From Candidatus Woesearchaeota archaeon (GTDB lineage Archaea > Nanobdellota > Nanobdellia > SCGC-AAA011-G17 > JAGVXY01): a stretch of 36,954 bases of DNA. This document shows positions 30,065 through 36,954 of the stretch, one piece after another. The stretch spans positions 1-36,954 of the forward strand of contig JAGVXY010000015.1 of assembly GCA_018303545.1 (NCBI GenBank), in the 5' to 3' direction. Made by a program: the position numbers and the translations under genes. The notes below the pieces were generated by a model that was given only the letters and a program-made list of their open reading frames with translations, searched no databases and was not told the DNA's origin. Within the stretch, counting starts at the first letter, position 1; each line of letters starts with the position of its first letter.

Positions 30065-30660
30065 CTTTGAGCTATGAGTCGCATAAACTTTATAAATTTT
30101 TCCTGCCCGAATGAAATTATTCCTTTTTTAACTGCATCAATCAGCGCCTTATTTGCCGCTTTAAGCTCTTTTTTGAATTCAGATTGAGTAAAGTTGATGG
30201 CATGAATCTTCTTTATCTGGGTCTTTTGGATTTTTCCAATAGATTTTTCAATCTCTAAAAATTTGTTCTCATTGGCCACGATTAAAATATCTATATCATT
30301 TGCCTCTTTTGGAGAATGAATTATGCTCCCGTAAATCAAGAGAAAGTCTACTTTACCTTCTAATTCTGCAAAATTGCTCATCCATCTTTGGTTATTTAAG
30401 GCATCTTTAGTTAATATTAGAGAAAGCGTTTTTTCTACAAGGGGGTTATTCCAATTCAAGCTTATGCTGAACGCGCTTGTTTTTCCAGTTCCAACTGGTG
30501 AAATTATAATGAATGTATCATTATCTAACTTTTTTATTACTTTCCATGCTCCGACTCTACTCATGCCAACCTCTTTAGCTAAAGATGTTACCGTCTGGCT
30601 TGCTGTGAAATCTTTTAATAAGATCTTCAGGATTCTGCTATCTGGCTTTTCTGTTTCCAT
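30061..30660 (-). CDS. Minimal nucleotidyltransferase with N-terminal winged helix (MNT)
   Basis: 199 residues. The N-terminal 55 or so form a winged helix (SQTVTSLAKEVGMSRVGAWKV). The nucleotidyltransferase core carries the G-S motif at residues 111-112 (LLIYGSIIHS) and the metal-binding pair D122-x-D124 (ANDIDILIV). The following HEPN gene overlaps by 4 bases, and the DGR reverse transcriptase stop lies 18 bases upstream on the same strand. The winged helix suggests autoregulation. A TTTAAATAT element at about 30696-30704, inside the RT 3' region, could be its own promoter. Confidence 0.82.
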   Translation of the reverse strand: METEKPDSRILKILLKDFTASQTVTSLAKEVGMSRVGAWKVIKKLDNDTFIIISPVGTGKTSAFSISLNWNNPLVEKTLSLILTKDALNNQRWMSNFAELEGKVDFLLIYGSIIHSPKEANDIDILIVANENKFLEIEKSIGKIQKTQIKKIHAINFTQSEFKKELKAANKALIDAVKKGIISFGQEKFIKFMRLIAQR

Positions 30661-30678
30661 TTTGTTAATAATTATTAA

Positions 30679-31773
30679 TTAAATGTTAATAGTTATATTT
30701 AAAGGTTTCTGAAACAGATTTGTTAAAAACGAGTTAAGAACGCTCCTTCTTTGATTAAATGTATTTGCGTGAGATGCGTAAGCGAGCCATCCCTGCAAGG
30801 AATCGTATATCTGACTGTAAGTTGTATAATCTGATTCGTAATCGGATAATAATGAAGCTAGGTGATTATTGAAATTTACTAGATTTGCTTTTCTTAATAA
30901 TTTATAATGATAAAAAATTCTGTAGCCTAAAAAAGCAATTCCTTTTTTTAAAGGAATAATTTTCGACTTATCTGGATGAAGCTCAAGTTTTAATTCATCT
31001 TTCAAGAAATTTGTGATTTCTTTTTTATAATTTCTAAGAATTAAACTTTGATTATCTAAAATAACGAAATCATCTACATATCTTATGTAGTATTTTGCTT
31101 TTAATTTGTGCTTTACAAAGTAATCAAGCTCGTTCAAGTAAACATTCGCAAAAAATTGCGAAGTTAAATTTCCCAATGGCATGCCTTTGCCGTTTGTTTT
31201 TGAATCAAAATTGCTTATTATCTGATTTATCAGCCATATTACTTTCTCGTCTTTTATTTTCTTATTTACTATTTTTAATAGTATTTCATGATCGACTGCC
31301 TCAAAATAATGCTTTACATCTGCCTTTAAAACATAGCCTTTTACCGAGTTATTGCTGTATGGCTCATTAATCAATTTGCCGTTGCTGGAGACAATTCTCT
31401 TAAATTTATCAAATCTTAACAAGGCGTTTATTGTGCCTTTATTTATTCTGCTTGCGTAGGAATCGCAGATGAATATCTTTTCATAAATCGGATCTAAGAT
31501 GTTTACAAGTGCGTGATGGACAACCCGGTCGCGAAAGGCAGACTTATGAATTTTTCTTGTTTTCGGATCGCGTATGGCAAACTCTTTCAAGGGCTTTGGC
31601 TTGTAGCTTAATAATTCTAACTCTTGCTTTAAGTTTGCTAATTCTGCTTTAAGATTTTTTTCAAATTCTATAACGCAAGATTTATTTGTTTTTCTTTTTC
31701 TTGCCTTCTTGAACGCTTTTTCGAGGTTCTCTTGAGAGCAGAGAGAAAGATATAGATTCTTGTAAGTTTTCAT
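30679..31773 (-). CDS. DGR reverse transcriptase
   Basis: 364 residues from MKTYKNLYLSLCSQ. RT motifs: LKADVKHYFEAVDH (first catalytic Asp, residue 152), GMPLGNLTSQFFANVYLNELD (about 197-217), the active site RYVDDFVIL (Y232-D235), HPDKSKIIPLKKGIAFLGY. The LGNLTSQ form of motif 4 is characteristic of diversity-generating retroelement RTs and differs from the group II intron and retron forms. No maturase or endonuclease domain follows. The start is chosen because the frame is open further upstream (to 31902) only by running through the template repeat, 27 bases before this ATG. It copies TR RNA into cDNA with mutations at adenines. Confidence 0.93.
   Translation of the reverse strand: MKTYKNLYLSLCSQENLEKAFKKARKRKTNKSCVIEFEKNLKAELANLKQELELLSYKPKPLKEFAIRDPKTRKIHKSAFRDRVVHHALVNILDPIYEKIFICDSYASRINKGTINALLRFDKFKRIVSSNGKLINEPYSNNSVKGYVLKADVKHYFEAVDHEILLKIVNKKIKDEKVIWLINQIISNFDSKTNGKGMPLGNLTSQFFANVYLNELDYFVKHKLKAKYYIRYVDDFVILDNQSLILRNYKKEITNFLKDELKLELHPDKSKIIPLKKGIAFLGYRIFYHYKLLRKANLVNFNNHLASLLSDYESDYTTYSQIYDSLQGWLAYASHANTFNQRRSVLNSFLTNLFQKPLNITINI
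30692..30706 (-). promoter_or_regulatory. Likely internal TATA box for the MNT/HEPN pair
   Basis: On the minus strand AACCTTTAAATATAA, about 38 bases before the MNT ATG and inside the last codons of the RT gene. The same AACCTTTAAA flank is present beside the RT remnant. Confidence 0.35.
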
Positions 31774-31800
31774 TTTCAGGCCTAGAAAAACTTGGGTTAT

Positions 31801-31882
31801 TCCGAGCTCAGCATTCGAATTGCCAGGAGTCCTATTGCAATTGAGGTTAGCCCTGTCCGAATTCGCCCTGAACCTAGCGACG
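31801..31882 (-). repeat. DGR template repeat (TR)
   Basis: 82 bases just upstream of the RT start. On the coding (minus) strand it is rich in AAC-type codons (translated, it reads RANSDRANLNCNRTPGNSNAELG in two overlapping views: RANSDRANLNC and NRTPGNSNAELG). Aligned to the two variable repeats without gaps, all mismatches fall at TR adenines: 11 for VR1 and 8 for VR2, with 13 of the 20 adenines changed in at least one VR and none of the other 62 bases changed. Similarity ends abruptly at both edges. At the 3' side the TR has GAGCTCGGAATAACC while the VRs have GAGCTCGGGGTACGT, as expected for different TR and VR initiation ends. Confidence 0.95.
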
Positions 31883-32137
31883 GCCATTTGTAGCAAATCC
31901 ACTGACTATGCACCATGATTTTAGCATTCACTCAAAACTTCCCCAAGGTTTTTCATCACTACCAACTATTATCATTGAATTTTATGGCATAAACCTATAT
32001 TTATGCACTAATGGATTTACGTGTAGCCCAAGTATTTTGTCTCTTGATGGGCATCAAGAAACTTTTCTAAGGCAAATTGATACTTTAGATTGAGTTTTAA
32101 TATATTTATATATTTTAACTATTATTTTCTAATACCT
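31883..32137 (-). other. Leader region of the TR-RT transcript
   Basis: About 255 bases between the TR and target gene 1 with no convincing protein gene. On the minus strand an extended TATA-like stretch (AAAATATATAAATATA) lies at 32116-32101 and would start transcription near 32081, giving a leader of about 200 bases ahead of the TR. A perfect 8-bp inverted repeat lies at 32042-32059 (TCTTGATG, two bases, CATCAAGA on the plus strand). No accessory protein gene (Avd) fits here. Confidence 0.5.
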
Positions 32138-32167
32138 TTATTTCCTGTGGAAAAACGCGTGACGTAC
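32129..32167 (-). repeat. Identical 3' flank shared by both target genes (copy 1; copy 2 at 34742-34780)
   Basis: The 39 bases from just past the stop codon to the VR 3' edge are identical in the two target genes, including nine bases beyond the stop. In copy 2 these nine bases belong to the ribosome-binding region of the vWA gene. In copy 1 no gene follows. Target 1 therefore looks like a duplicate made from the target 2 position. Confidence 0.85.
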
Positions 32168-32977
32168 CCCGAGCTCAGCACTCGAATTGCCAGGAGTCCA
32201 ATAGCAAACGAGGTAAGCCCAGCCCGAATCCGCCCTGAACCCAGCGACGCTGTTGTTGTCGTCTCTTGGATAATAATGATAAAAGTTACTTCCTTGGACG
32301 TAATTCTGTACGCTTGATTCTGTTGTTGGCATACCTTGATTGTTGAAATCTAAGTTTACGTAGCAGTCTTTCTTTATTGGCCAAATTAAATCTTCTATAT
32401 TATCTGGGACTAAAACACCATTGACTAATTTATGATTGTAATTGATAATCAATTTTCCCAAAGCCTTATTTTTGACCTTGAAATCTGCATCGAGCCATTC
32501 TGCCCTCCAGGGATCTCTTTTTTCTGTGATTTCGTTGTAAATATTTCTTATTTCTTCTTTGAGGATTTTATTTCCTGCGCCGTCATAAATATCTTCTCCT
32601 GAATTCAAGAACATAATAAAATCTGTAAACTGCTTCAAATTCAATGTGAAACCATTTAATTCCAAGTTTAGTTTCAATGCATCAAACCAATCTATATTTC
32701 CGATGTAATTCCTGCCGTTCTGCTCTTGTTTTGTGTTGCTTAGGCTTAAACTTAAAGAATTGGCTGCTTCTTGGACTTTGTTATCCAAGCTTAATCTGTA
32801 TTTTGAAACTAGAATAATATCGCTGCCTTGAGGAAGCTGAATATAATCTTCCGGCTTTCCTACTTGCGAAACACTAACGAGGGGTTTATTTGGATCTTCT
32901 TTTGGAGCTTTAGGCTTCTCTTTGTCCAAGCCAAGGTATTCAATCATTCTTTTATATTCTTCTTCTGTGTAAGGCAT
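32138..32977 (-). CDS. DGR target (variable) protein 1
   Basis: 279 residues. Same length as target 2 and closely similar throughout. Shared blocks are a short N-terminal region (MPYTEEE, MIEY, GLDKEKPKAPK), DYIQLPQGSDIILVSKYRL, NIYNEITEKRDPWRAEWLDADFK, PDNIEDLIWPIKKDCYVNLDF and a C-terminal VR. The hypervariable C-terminal stretch reads FRADSGWAYLVCYWTPG then NSSAELGVRHAFFHRK. The last exchangeable residues map to TR adenine codons. The C-terminus resembles other DGR targets, which usually have a C-type-lectin fold; that fold is not proven here. It starts one base after the vWA gene stop with SD AGGAGAGG. Confidence 0.92.
   Translation of the reverse strand: MPYTEEEYKRMIEYLGLDKEKPKAPKEDPNKPLVSVSQVGKPEDYIQLPQGSDIILVSKYRLSLDNKVQEAANSLSLSLSNTKQEQNGRNYIGNIDWFDALKLNLELNGFTLNLKQFTDFIMFLNSGEDIYDGAGNKILKEEIRNIYNEITEKRDPWRAEWLDADFKVKNKALGKLIINYNHKLVNGVLVPDNIEDLIWPIKKDCYVNLDFNNQGMPTTESSVQNYVQGSNFYHYYPRDDNNSVAGFRADSGWAYLVCYWTPGNSSAELGVRHAFFHRK
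32168..32249 (-). repeat. DGR variable repeat 1 (VR1)
   Basis: 82 bases aligned to the TR with 11 substitutions, all at TR adenines (six A to G and five A to T on the coding strand). It differs from VR2 at 8 positions, again all at TR adenines. It lies at the 3' end of target gene 1, 30 bases from the stop codon. Confidence 0.95.
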
Positions 32978-32978
32978 T

Positions 32979-34736
32979 TTAATTACCTCTCCTGTAAAGC
33001 GAATTAGTCACATGCAATAAAGACGCGGGCAGGTTATTGATATTTTCAACCTTATGAGCAACTACAAATTTGTCCCTGTTTCTATCGCTGTAATTCTTAA
33101 TAGCATTATAAATATCAGACTCATTGCCTATCTGAATCCAAATCAGCGGACCATTATGATTTAACAAAGCATTAATAGCCTCTAATGAATTGTCTATCTG
33201 GCCATCGCTTATGCCCACCAATGCGCATCCGGCTTTGTCCGCGGATTTCAAAAGATTTATTGGCATTGAAGTCTCGCCGCCAAAATTATCATTCTCAATA
33301 GTGTTATAAAAGACTCTTTCTAAACGATCAATATCACTGCACCATCCTGACCAGGACTGGTTTGCCTTGGAACTGAACTGCAGCAAGCCATACTGCAATA
33401 AGTGAGCTTTTCTCTCCTGCTTCAAACCTTCAAATATTGCATAAACTGTATCTATCATCAGTGAATATTCATAGCCCTTCATGCTTCCTGAATTGTCACA
33501 CACCAAAAGCAAATCTGCCAGACTGCCTTCACTAGACTTGCTTCTTGGAGGCAATACCAAAGGAATCATTTTTTTCTTAAACTGCAGACCGCCGCCAACT
33601 TTAGCTCTTGTCTTGCCTAAAGATGCCTTAGCAATATTATCGGTCTTTCCTGAAGAGAGATGCGCATAAGGCAGAGAATACTGCGAAGAATTGTCTTTGC
33701 CAGATCCGAATATATCGTGCCTTATCTTTTTTCCAGCCATCTTATGCTTCTCTTTAAAAACTTCAAAACTATCCATGTAAGGCGAAGGATCGTGGCTCTT
33801 CTGCAGCGCAATCTGTATCAGCTGTGATCTGAATCCAGGATCATTCTTTAACTTTGAAAAGAAAGGCGTCATCGGCAGATTCATATTTGATTCCAAGTGT
33901 GCGGTAAGCTTTGCATAATCATAAGCTAACTGCGACCAATTTTCAGGATTCTTGAGATGATTAATTAATTCTAAAATTTCTTTTTCATTCAATTCGCCTT
34001 TTATTGAAGCTGGACCTAACTGCAGTTCTTTTCCGAAAGCCATAAGCACCGAATCAATTATTGGCTTGGCTTCCTTATTATAATTAGGGCAGTAATCTTT
34101 TGCAAAATCCGCTTTTGGATTGAATATCTTCATCTGAATATCTGCGAAGACTGCATAGGATGAATTTAAATTTGGTTTCTTTTCATCTAAAAATACTTCT
34201 CTTAAATATTTCAGACTTCTGCCTTTTATTGTTTCTTTGTGGTCTATGGCTAATGAGCAATTATCAACAATATCTTCAAACTCGTTTGCTGTTCTATAAA
34301 TCTTCTGCTTTATCTTTGATTCATCAAGACCTGCATCTTTCAAGCCTCTTGAGACAGCATCAAGAATCATTTCAAAATGATTTTTATCATACGGACAGTA
34401 GCGCCAGTGGCCATGCTCATGCAGTGTTACAGATTTCAGAACATCCTCGGGTGTGCCGTATGTTTCATTGAATTCAGAGGCGTTAATTCTTGATTCTTTT
34501 CTGAATATTTTAAAAATGCTTTTTTTCTTTCTTGAAAGGTGAGATGCTTTTGCCCTTTCAAACATTCCTCTCCAATCTGGATCATATTCTATGTTTACTT
34601 CATAGGTATCATTTAATATTGCCGCTTCAAGTCCATGAGCTGTTTGTTTTTCTATGCACTTTAACTGGAATTGTGAGTAGCCAATCTCGTCTAAATGCAT
34701 TCTTGCTTCTTTTTCAATATTAACTTTTGTCCTCAT
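32979..34736 (-). CDS. Zincin-like/vWA protein, MoxR partner
   Basis: 585 residues. The N-terminal half has an HExxH motif, HEHGH at residues 106-110 (VTLHEHGHWRYCPYD), followed by an ANEFEDIVDN segment with candidate third-ligand glutamates (about 152-154). The C-terminal part is a von Willebrand A domain with an intact MIDAS: DNSGSM at 414-419, then the Thr in GGETSMP and the Asp in GISDGQ. This architecture resembles bacterial predicted metallopeptidases with a VWA-like domain (DUF2201/COG3864 type), which are encoded beside MoxR ATPases. Here it is flanked by the two DGR targets and lies downstream of MoxR. No signal peptide or membrane segment is seen. Peptidase activity is predicted, not shown. 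Confidence 0.85.
   Translation of the reverse strand: MRTKVNIEKEARMHLDEIGYSQFQLKCIEKQTAHGLEAAILNDTYEVNIEYDPDWRGMFERAKASHLSRKKKSIFKIFRKESRINASEFNETYGTPEDVLKSVTLHEHGHWRYCPYDKNHFEMILDAVSRGLKDAGLDESKIKQKIYRTANEFEDIVDNCSLAIDHKETIKGRSLKYLREVFLDEKKPNLNSSYAVFADIQMKIFNPKADFAKDYCPNYNKEAKPIIDSVLMAFGKELQLGPASIKGELNEKEILELINHLKNPENWSQLAYDYAKLTAHLESNMNLPMTPFFSKLKNDPGFRSQLIQIALQKSHDPSPYMDSFEVFKEKHKMAGKKIRHDIFGSGKDNSSQYSLPYAHLSSGKTDNIAKASLGKTRAKVGGGLQFKKKMIPLVLPPRSKSSEGSLADLLLVCDNSGSMKGYEYSLMIDTVYAIFEGLKQERKAHLLQYGLLQFSSKANQSWSGWCSDIDRLERVFYNTIENDNFGGETSMPINLLKSADKAGCALVGISDGQIDNSLEAINALLNHNGPLIWIQIGNESDIYNAIKNYSDRNRDKFVVAHKVENINNLPASLLHVTNSLYRRGN
32986..32993 (-). promoter_or_regulatory. Shine-Dalgarno of target gene 1
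   Basis: AGGAGAGG eight bases before the ATG at 32977, formed by the last codons of the vWA gene. Target gene 2 has the same GAGGTAATTAAA context ahead of its ATG, so both are translated by SD initiation inside the operon. Confidence 0.7.
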
Positions 34737-34750
34737 ATTTCCTAATACCT

Positions 34751-35590
34751 TTATTTCCTGTGGAAAAACGCGTGACGTACCCCGAGCTCAGCATTCGAAT
34801 AGCCAGGAGTCCAATTGCAATTGAGGCCAGCCCTGCCCGAATCCGCCCTGAACCCAGCGACGCTGTTGTTGTCGTCTCTTGGATAATAATGATAAATGTT
34901 ACTTCCCTGCTGATAATTTTGTACGCTTGATTCTGTTGTTGGCATGCCCTGGGCGTTGAAATCTAAGTTTACGTAGCAGTCTTTCTTTATTGGCCAAATT
35001 AAATCTTCTATATTATCTGGGACTAGGATGCCATTTTTCAACTTATGATTATAATTTATAATTAAGTTCTTCTTGCTTTGACCTTTAGTCTTGAAATCAG
35101 CGTCGAGCCATTCTGCCCTCCAAGGATCTCTTTTTTCTGTGATTTCGTTGTATATATTTCTTATTTTTTCTCTTGATATAAGACTTCCTGCACCATTGAA
35201 AATGTCTTTATTTGAAATTAATAATTCTAATAAATCTTCGAATTGTTTTAAATTTAAAGTAAAACCGCCTAGAGTTAAGTTCATTTTTAATGCGTCGAAC
35301 CAAGTTATGCTGCCAATGTATCCTCTGCCGTTCTGCTCTTGCGAGGAATTATTTAAACTTAAACCTAAAGATACAGCTGCTTTTTCTACTTGGTCATCCA
35401 AGCCTAATCTGTATTTTGAGACCAGAATAATATCACTGCCTTGAGGAAGCTGGATGTAATCTTCTAATTTTCCTACTTGGAAAGCTTTAATACTGGGTGC
35501 AATTGGATCTATTTTTGGAGCTTTTGGCTTCTCTTTGTCCAAGCCAAAGTATTCAATCATTCTTCTGAGCTCTTCTTCTGTGTAAGGCAT
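34751..35590 (-). CDS. DGR target (variable) protein 2
   Basis: 279 residues, paralogue of target 1. The two share long identical stretches (QLPQGSDIILVSKYRL, EITEKRDPWRAEWLDADFK, EDLIWPIKKDCYVNLDF, PTTESSVQNY, RDDNNSVAGFRADSG). The variable C-terminus reads FRADSGRAGLNCNWTPG then YSNAELGVRHAFFHRK, differing from target 1 almost only at TR-adenine-encoded residues (W/R, Y/G, V/N, Y/N, N/Y, S/N). It starts five bases after the MoxR stop; its SD (GAGGT) is formed by the last MoxR codons. It is followed after 14 bases by the vWA gene. Confidence 0.92.
   Translation of the reverse strand: MPYTEEELRRMIEYFGLDKEKPKAPKIDPIAPSIKAFQVGKLEDYIQLPQGSDIILVSKYRLGLDDQVEKAAVSLGLSLNNSSQEQNGRGYIGSITWFDALKMNLTLGGFTLNLKQFEDLLELLISNKDIFNGAGSLISREKIRNIYNEITEKRDPWRAEWLDADFKTKGQSKKNLIINYNHKLKNGILVPDNIEDLIWPIKKDCYVNLDFNAQGMPTTESSVQNYQQGSNIYHYYPRDDNNSVAGFRADSGRAGLNCNWTPGYSNAELGVRHAFFHRK
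34781..34862 (-). repeat. DGR variable repeat 2 (VR2)
   Basis: 82 bases aligned to the TR with 8 substitutions, all at TR adenines (six A to G, two A to T on the coding strand). Five substitutions (alignment positions 1, 33, 56, 63 and 75) are shared with VR1, consistent with a common parent or with later change of the TR. Confidence 0.95.
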
Positions 35591-35595
35591 TTTAA

Positions 35596-36918
35596 TTACC
35601 TCAGACCTTTATACTGAACTGGAACGCTTTCAAAATCCCTTAATCCAACGCTCCAAGGATCTTCCTCAGAATACTTTTTAATCTGCGCAAGCTCGTCAGG
35701 GGTATAATCCTTCTTGAGCATTAATTTACCCAATGATTTAACCTTGCTCATAATCTTCTGCTCAATATTTATAGTAAGTGCTTTTGCAGCTTCAAATGGC
35801 TCTCCTGATGCAAACGATTTTTCAAGCCATGCCGGATCAAGACCCATTTTGGTCGCGCATACAAATGGAAATGACTGCAAAACATCAGCGAACGAAACTT
35901 CTAAAGATTTTGGCATCTTGCCGCTGGAAGCTGCAATATGATGCGCCCTAACTAAAGCGAATCCTCTTGCAACATTTGCGATATCTTCATGGGGCGCTTC
36001 CGGAGCGTAAACATTTCCGCAAAAATTCTCCTTGCCTGCGAGGCCTCTCGCGTGGCAGCCATCGCATTTCTCAACCGAAAATCCGCGTTCACGTTTGGTC
36101 TTAAAAACCGCTTTTATACAATTATCCATTCTACCAAGATAAGCCAGAAATTCATTTGCAACTGGATGAAAAGATATCTTATTCAAATTAGTATGAATCT
36201 CTTTTATATCTTCAAAAACTCCTTCAGATTGAGAGACGTATAAACCTGTGCCAGTTCTTGCCGCCTTGCTTCTTTGCTCCATATCATATTGATTTGGCGC
36301 AAAAAGATTCAATGAAATTTCAATCGGCCACCTTCTCCTGAAAGCAGGATCTATATTAAAAGTCCCTTCGTCAAATTCCTTGCCTTCATTGCAAGTGCCT
36401 ATCTTGAACTGATAAAACCCTATTCCTGGAATTTCAATTCCGACTTGCCTTGAACCCCCACCGGAAGGGGTCACTGCCTGATTATTCATATAAGCTTGCA
36501 ATATATTTAATATCGCCTGCGGAGCCCTCATAACTTCATCAAGAAGAACGCCTGGAGAAGTTATTAACTTTGTATTTTTGATAGCCTCAGAAAGCAATCC
36601 TTGCTGCAGCTTTTCACCATCCAAATCAAATAATTTTTCAGCTTCAAGAGAAGGATCTATCTGCAAAATACCAAAATTATCGCGGCCATAAAGACCTGTC
36701 AGGCAAGCTAATGCCAAGTGAGTTTTTGCAATACCTGTAGAACCATTTAGAAGAATGTTCCTCCCTGTGCTCGGACCTATAACTCCAACAATATCCTTCA
36801 AATCCAATTGCGGGCCTTTACTATAAGCAGTCATAGGTGTGCTATGGTAAATAAAAGAACTAGCATTTCTAATGGATGATTCAATATTATCTACTTTTTC
36901 AATCAAATTGTCTATCAT
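35596..36918 (-). CDS. MoxR-family AAA+ ATPase
   Basis: 440 residues. Walker A is GSTGIAKT (59-66). Walker B is GVLLDEVMRAP (123-133). Sensor 1 is GTCNEG (N177). The arginine finger is DPAFRRRWP. The order and the spacing between motifs are those of MoxR ATPases. An unusual insert with four Cys (EKCDGCHARG and ENFCGN, around residue 290) could bind metal. MoxR proteins act as chaperones that work with vWA proteins to assemble or activate a client. Here the vWA partner is encoded two genes downstream, and the first gene after MoxR is a hypermutated target. It is the first gene of the DGR-bearing operon; a TATA-like AATTATATTTATG lies just upstream, close to the window end. Confidence 0.92.
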   Translation of the reverse strand: MIDNLIEKVDNIESSIRNASSFIYHSTPMTAYSKGPQLDLKDIVGVIGPSTGRNILLNGSTGIAKTHLALACLTGLYGRDNFGILQIDPSLEAEKLFDLDGEKLQQGLLSEAIKNTKLITSPGVLLDEVMRAPQAILNILQAYMNNQAVTPSGGGSRQVGIEIPGIGFYQFKIGTCNEGKEFDEGTFNIDPAFRRRWPIEISLNLFAPNQYDMEQRSKAARTGTGLYVSQSEGVFEDIKEIHTNLNKISFHPVANEFLAYLGRMDNCIKAVFKTKRERGFSVEKCDGCHARGLAGKENFCGNVYAPEAPHEDIANVARGFALVRAHHIAASSGKMPKSLEVSFADVLQSFPFVCATKMGLDPAWLEKSFASGEPFEAAKALTINIEQKIMSKVKSLGKLMLKKDYTPDELAQIKKYSEEDPWSVGLRDFESVPVQYKGLR

Positions 36919-36954
36919 TTTAAATAAGCCCCCATAAATATAATTTAGTCATTA

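Noticed and set aside
30490-30500. GTGKT in the MNT protein as a Walker A motif
   Set aside because: It lies at residues 57-61 in the wing of the winged-helix domain, without a GxxxxGK[ST] pattern or a following P-loop NTPase fold.
30061-31773. Reverse transcriptase as a retron or group II intron
   Set aside because: It lacks maturase and endonuclease domains and has the LGNLTSQ motif. A TR with adenine-specific VR differences identifies a DGR.
31774-31902. RT start at 31902 that would add a 43-residue N-terminal extension
   Set aside because: The extension is almost entirely the template repeat read as protein. RT homology begins near the ATG at 31773. The open frame follows from the TR being a copy of a target gene's coding end.
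31908-32317. Short plus-strand open frames through the TR-RT leader and VR1
   Set aside because: They are antisense to the DGR features and have no start signals, no homology and no conserved composition.

Overview
The window comes from an archaeal genome, most likely a small-genome DPANN lineage of the Woesearchaeota/Pacearchaeota type; this placement is an inference. The archaeal signs are aIF2-gamma, Rpo7, Spt4, S24e, S27ae, L15e, TFE, NreA, a two-domain AbrB/PhoU regulator, and TATA boxes sitting about 26-30 bases before start codons, so many genes look leaderless. The DNA is AT-rich and densely packed. Genes inside operons often use Shine-Dalgarno (SD) sequences instead.

Layout. 1-5104: a partial winged-helix regulator on the minus strand, an AbrB/PhoU-like regulator, aIF2-gamma, and a pair of M16 peptidase-family proteins of which only the second has the zinc motif. 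5111-13780 (minus strand): a gyrB - HAD phosphatase - gyrA operon carrying three inteins, one in GyrB and two in GyrA only 12 residues apart. 14084-15700: an information-processing operon (PIN nuclease, Rpo7, Spt4, S24e, S27ae). 15701-25411: a possible structured RNA, a diguanylate cyclase with an intact GGDEF and I-site (unusual for an archaeon), L15e, an MFS transporter, NreA, a site-2 protease, TFE with a very long lysine-rich tail, unknown coiled-coil and membrane proteins, a cation diffusion facilitator and a 37-residue zinc-ribbon protein. 25412-29369: phosphoenolpyruvate synthase interrupted by an intein whose reading frame is broken by a perfect 40-bp tandem duplication.

29416-36918 is the most interesting part. 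It is a complete diversity-generating retroelement (DGR): a reverse transcriptase, an 82-bp template repeat (TR) and two variable repeats (VRs), each at the 3' end of one of two paralogous 279-residue target genes. Every difference between the TR and either VR falls at a TR adenine (coding strand): 11 of 11 and 8 of 8. The targets are interleaved with a MoxR-type AAA+ ATPase and a protein that carries both an HExxH motif and a von Willebrand A (vWA) domain. The transcribed order is MoxR - target 2 - zincin/vWA - target 1 - TR - RT - nucleotidyltransferase - HEPN. My reading is that hypermutated recognition proteins are built into an ATPase/vWA machine, possibly a defence or recognition system, with a HEPN/MNT module attached. 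A decayed copy of the RT gene's 3' end on the far side of the HEPN/MNT genes shows that the locus has rearranged.
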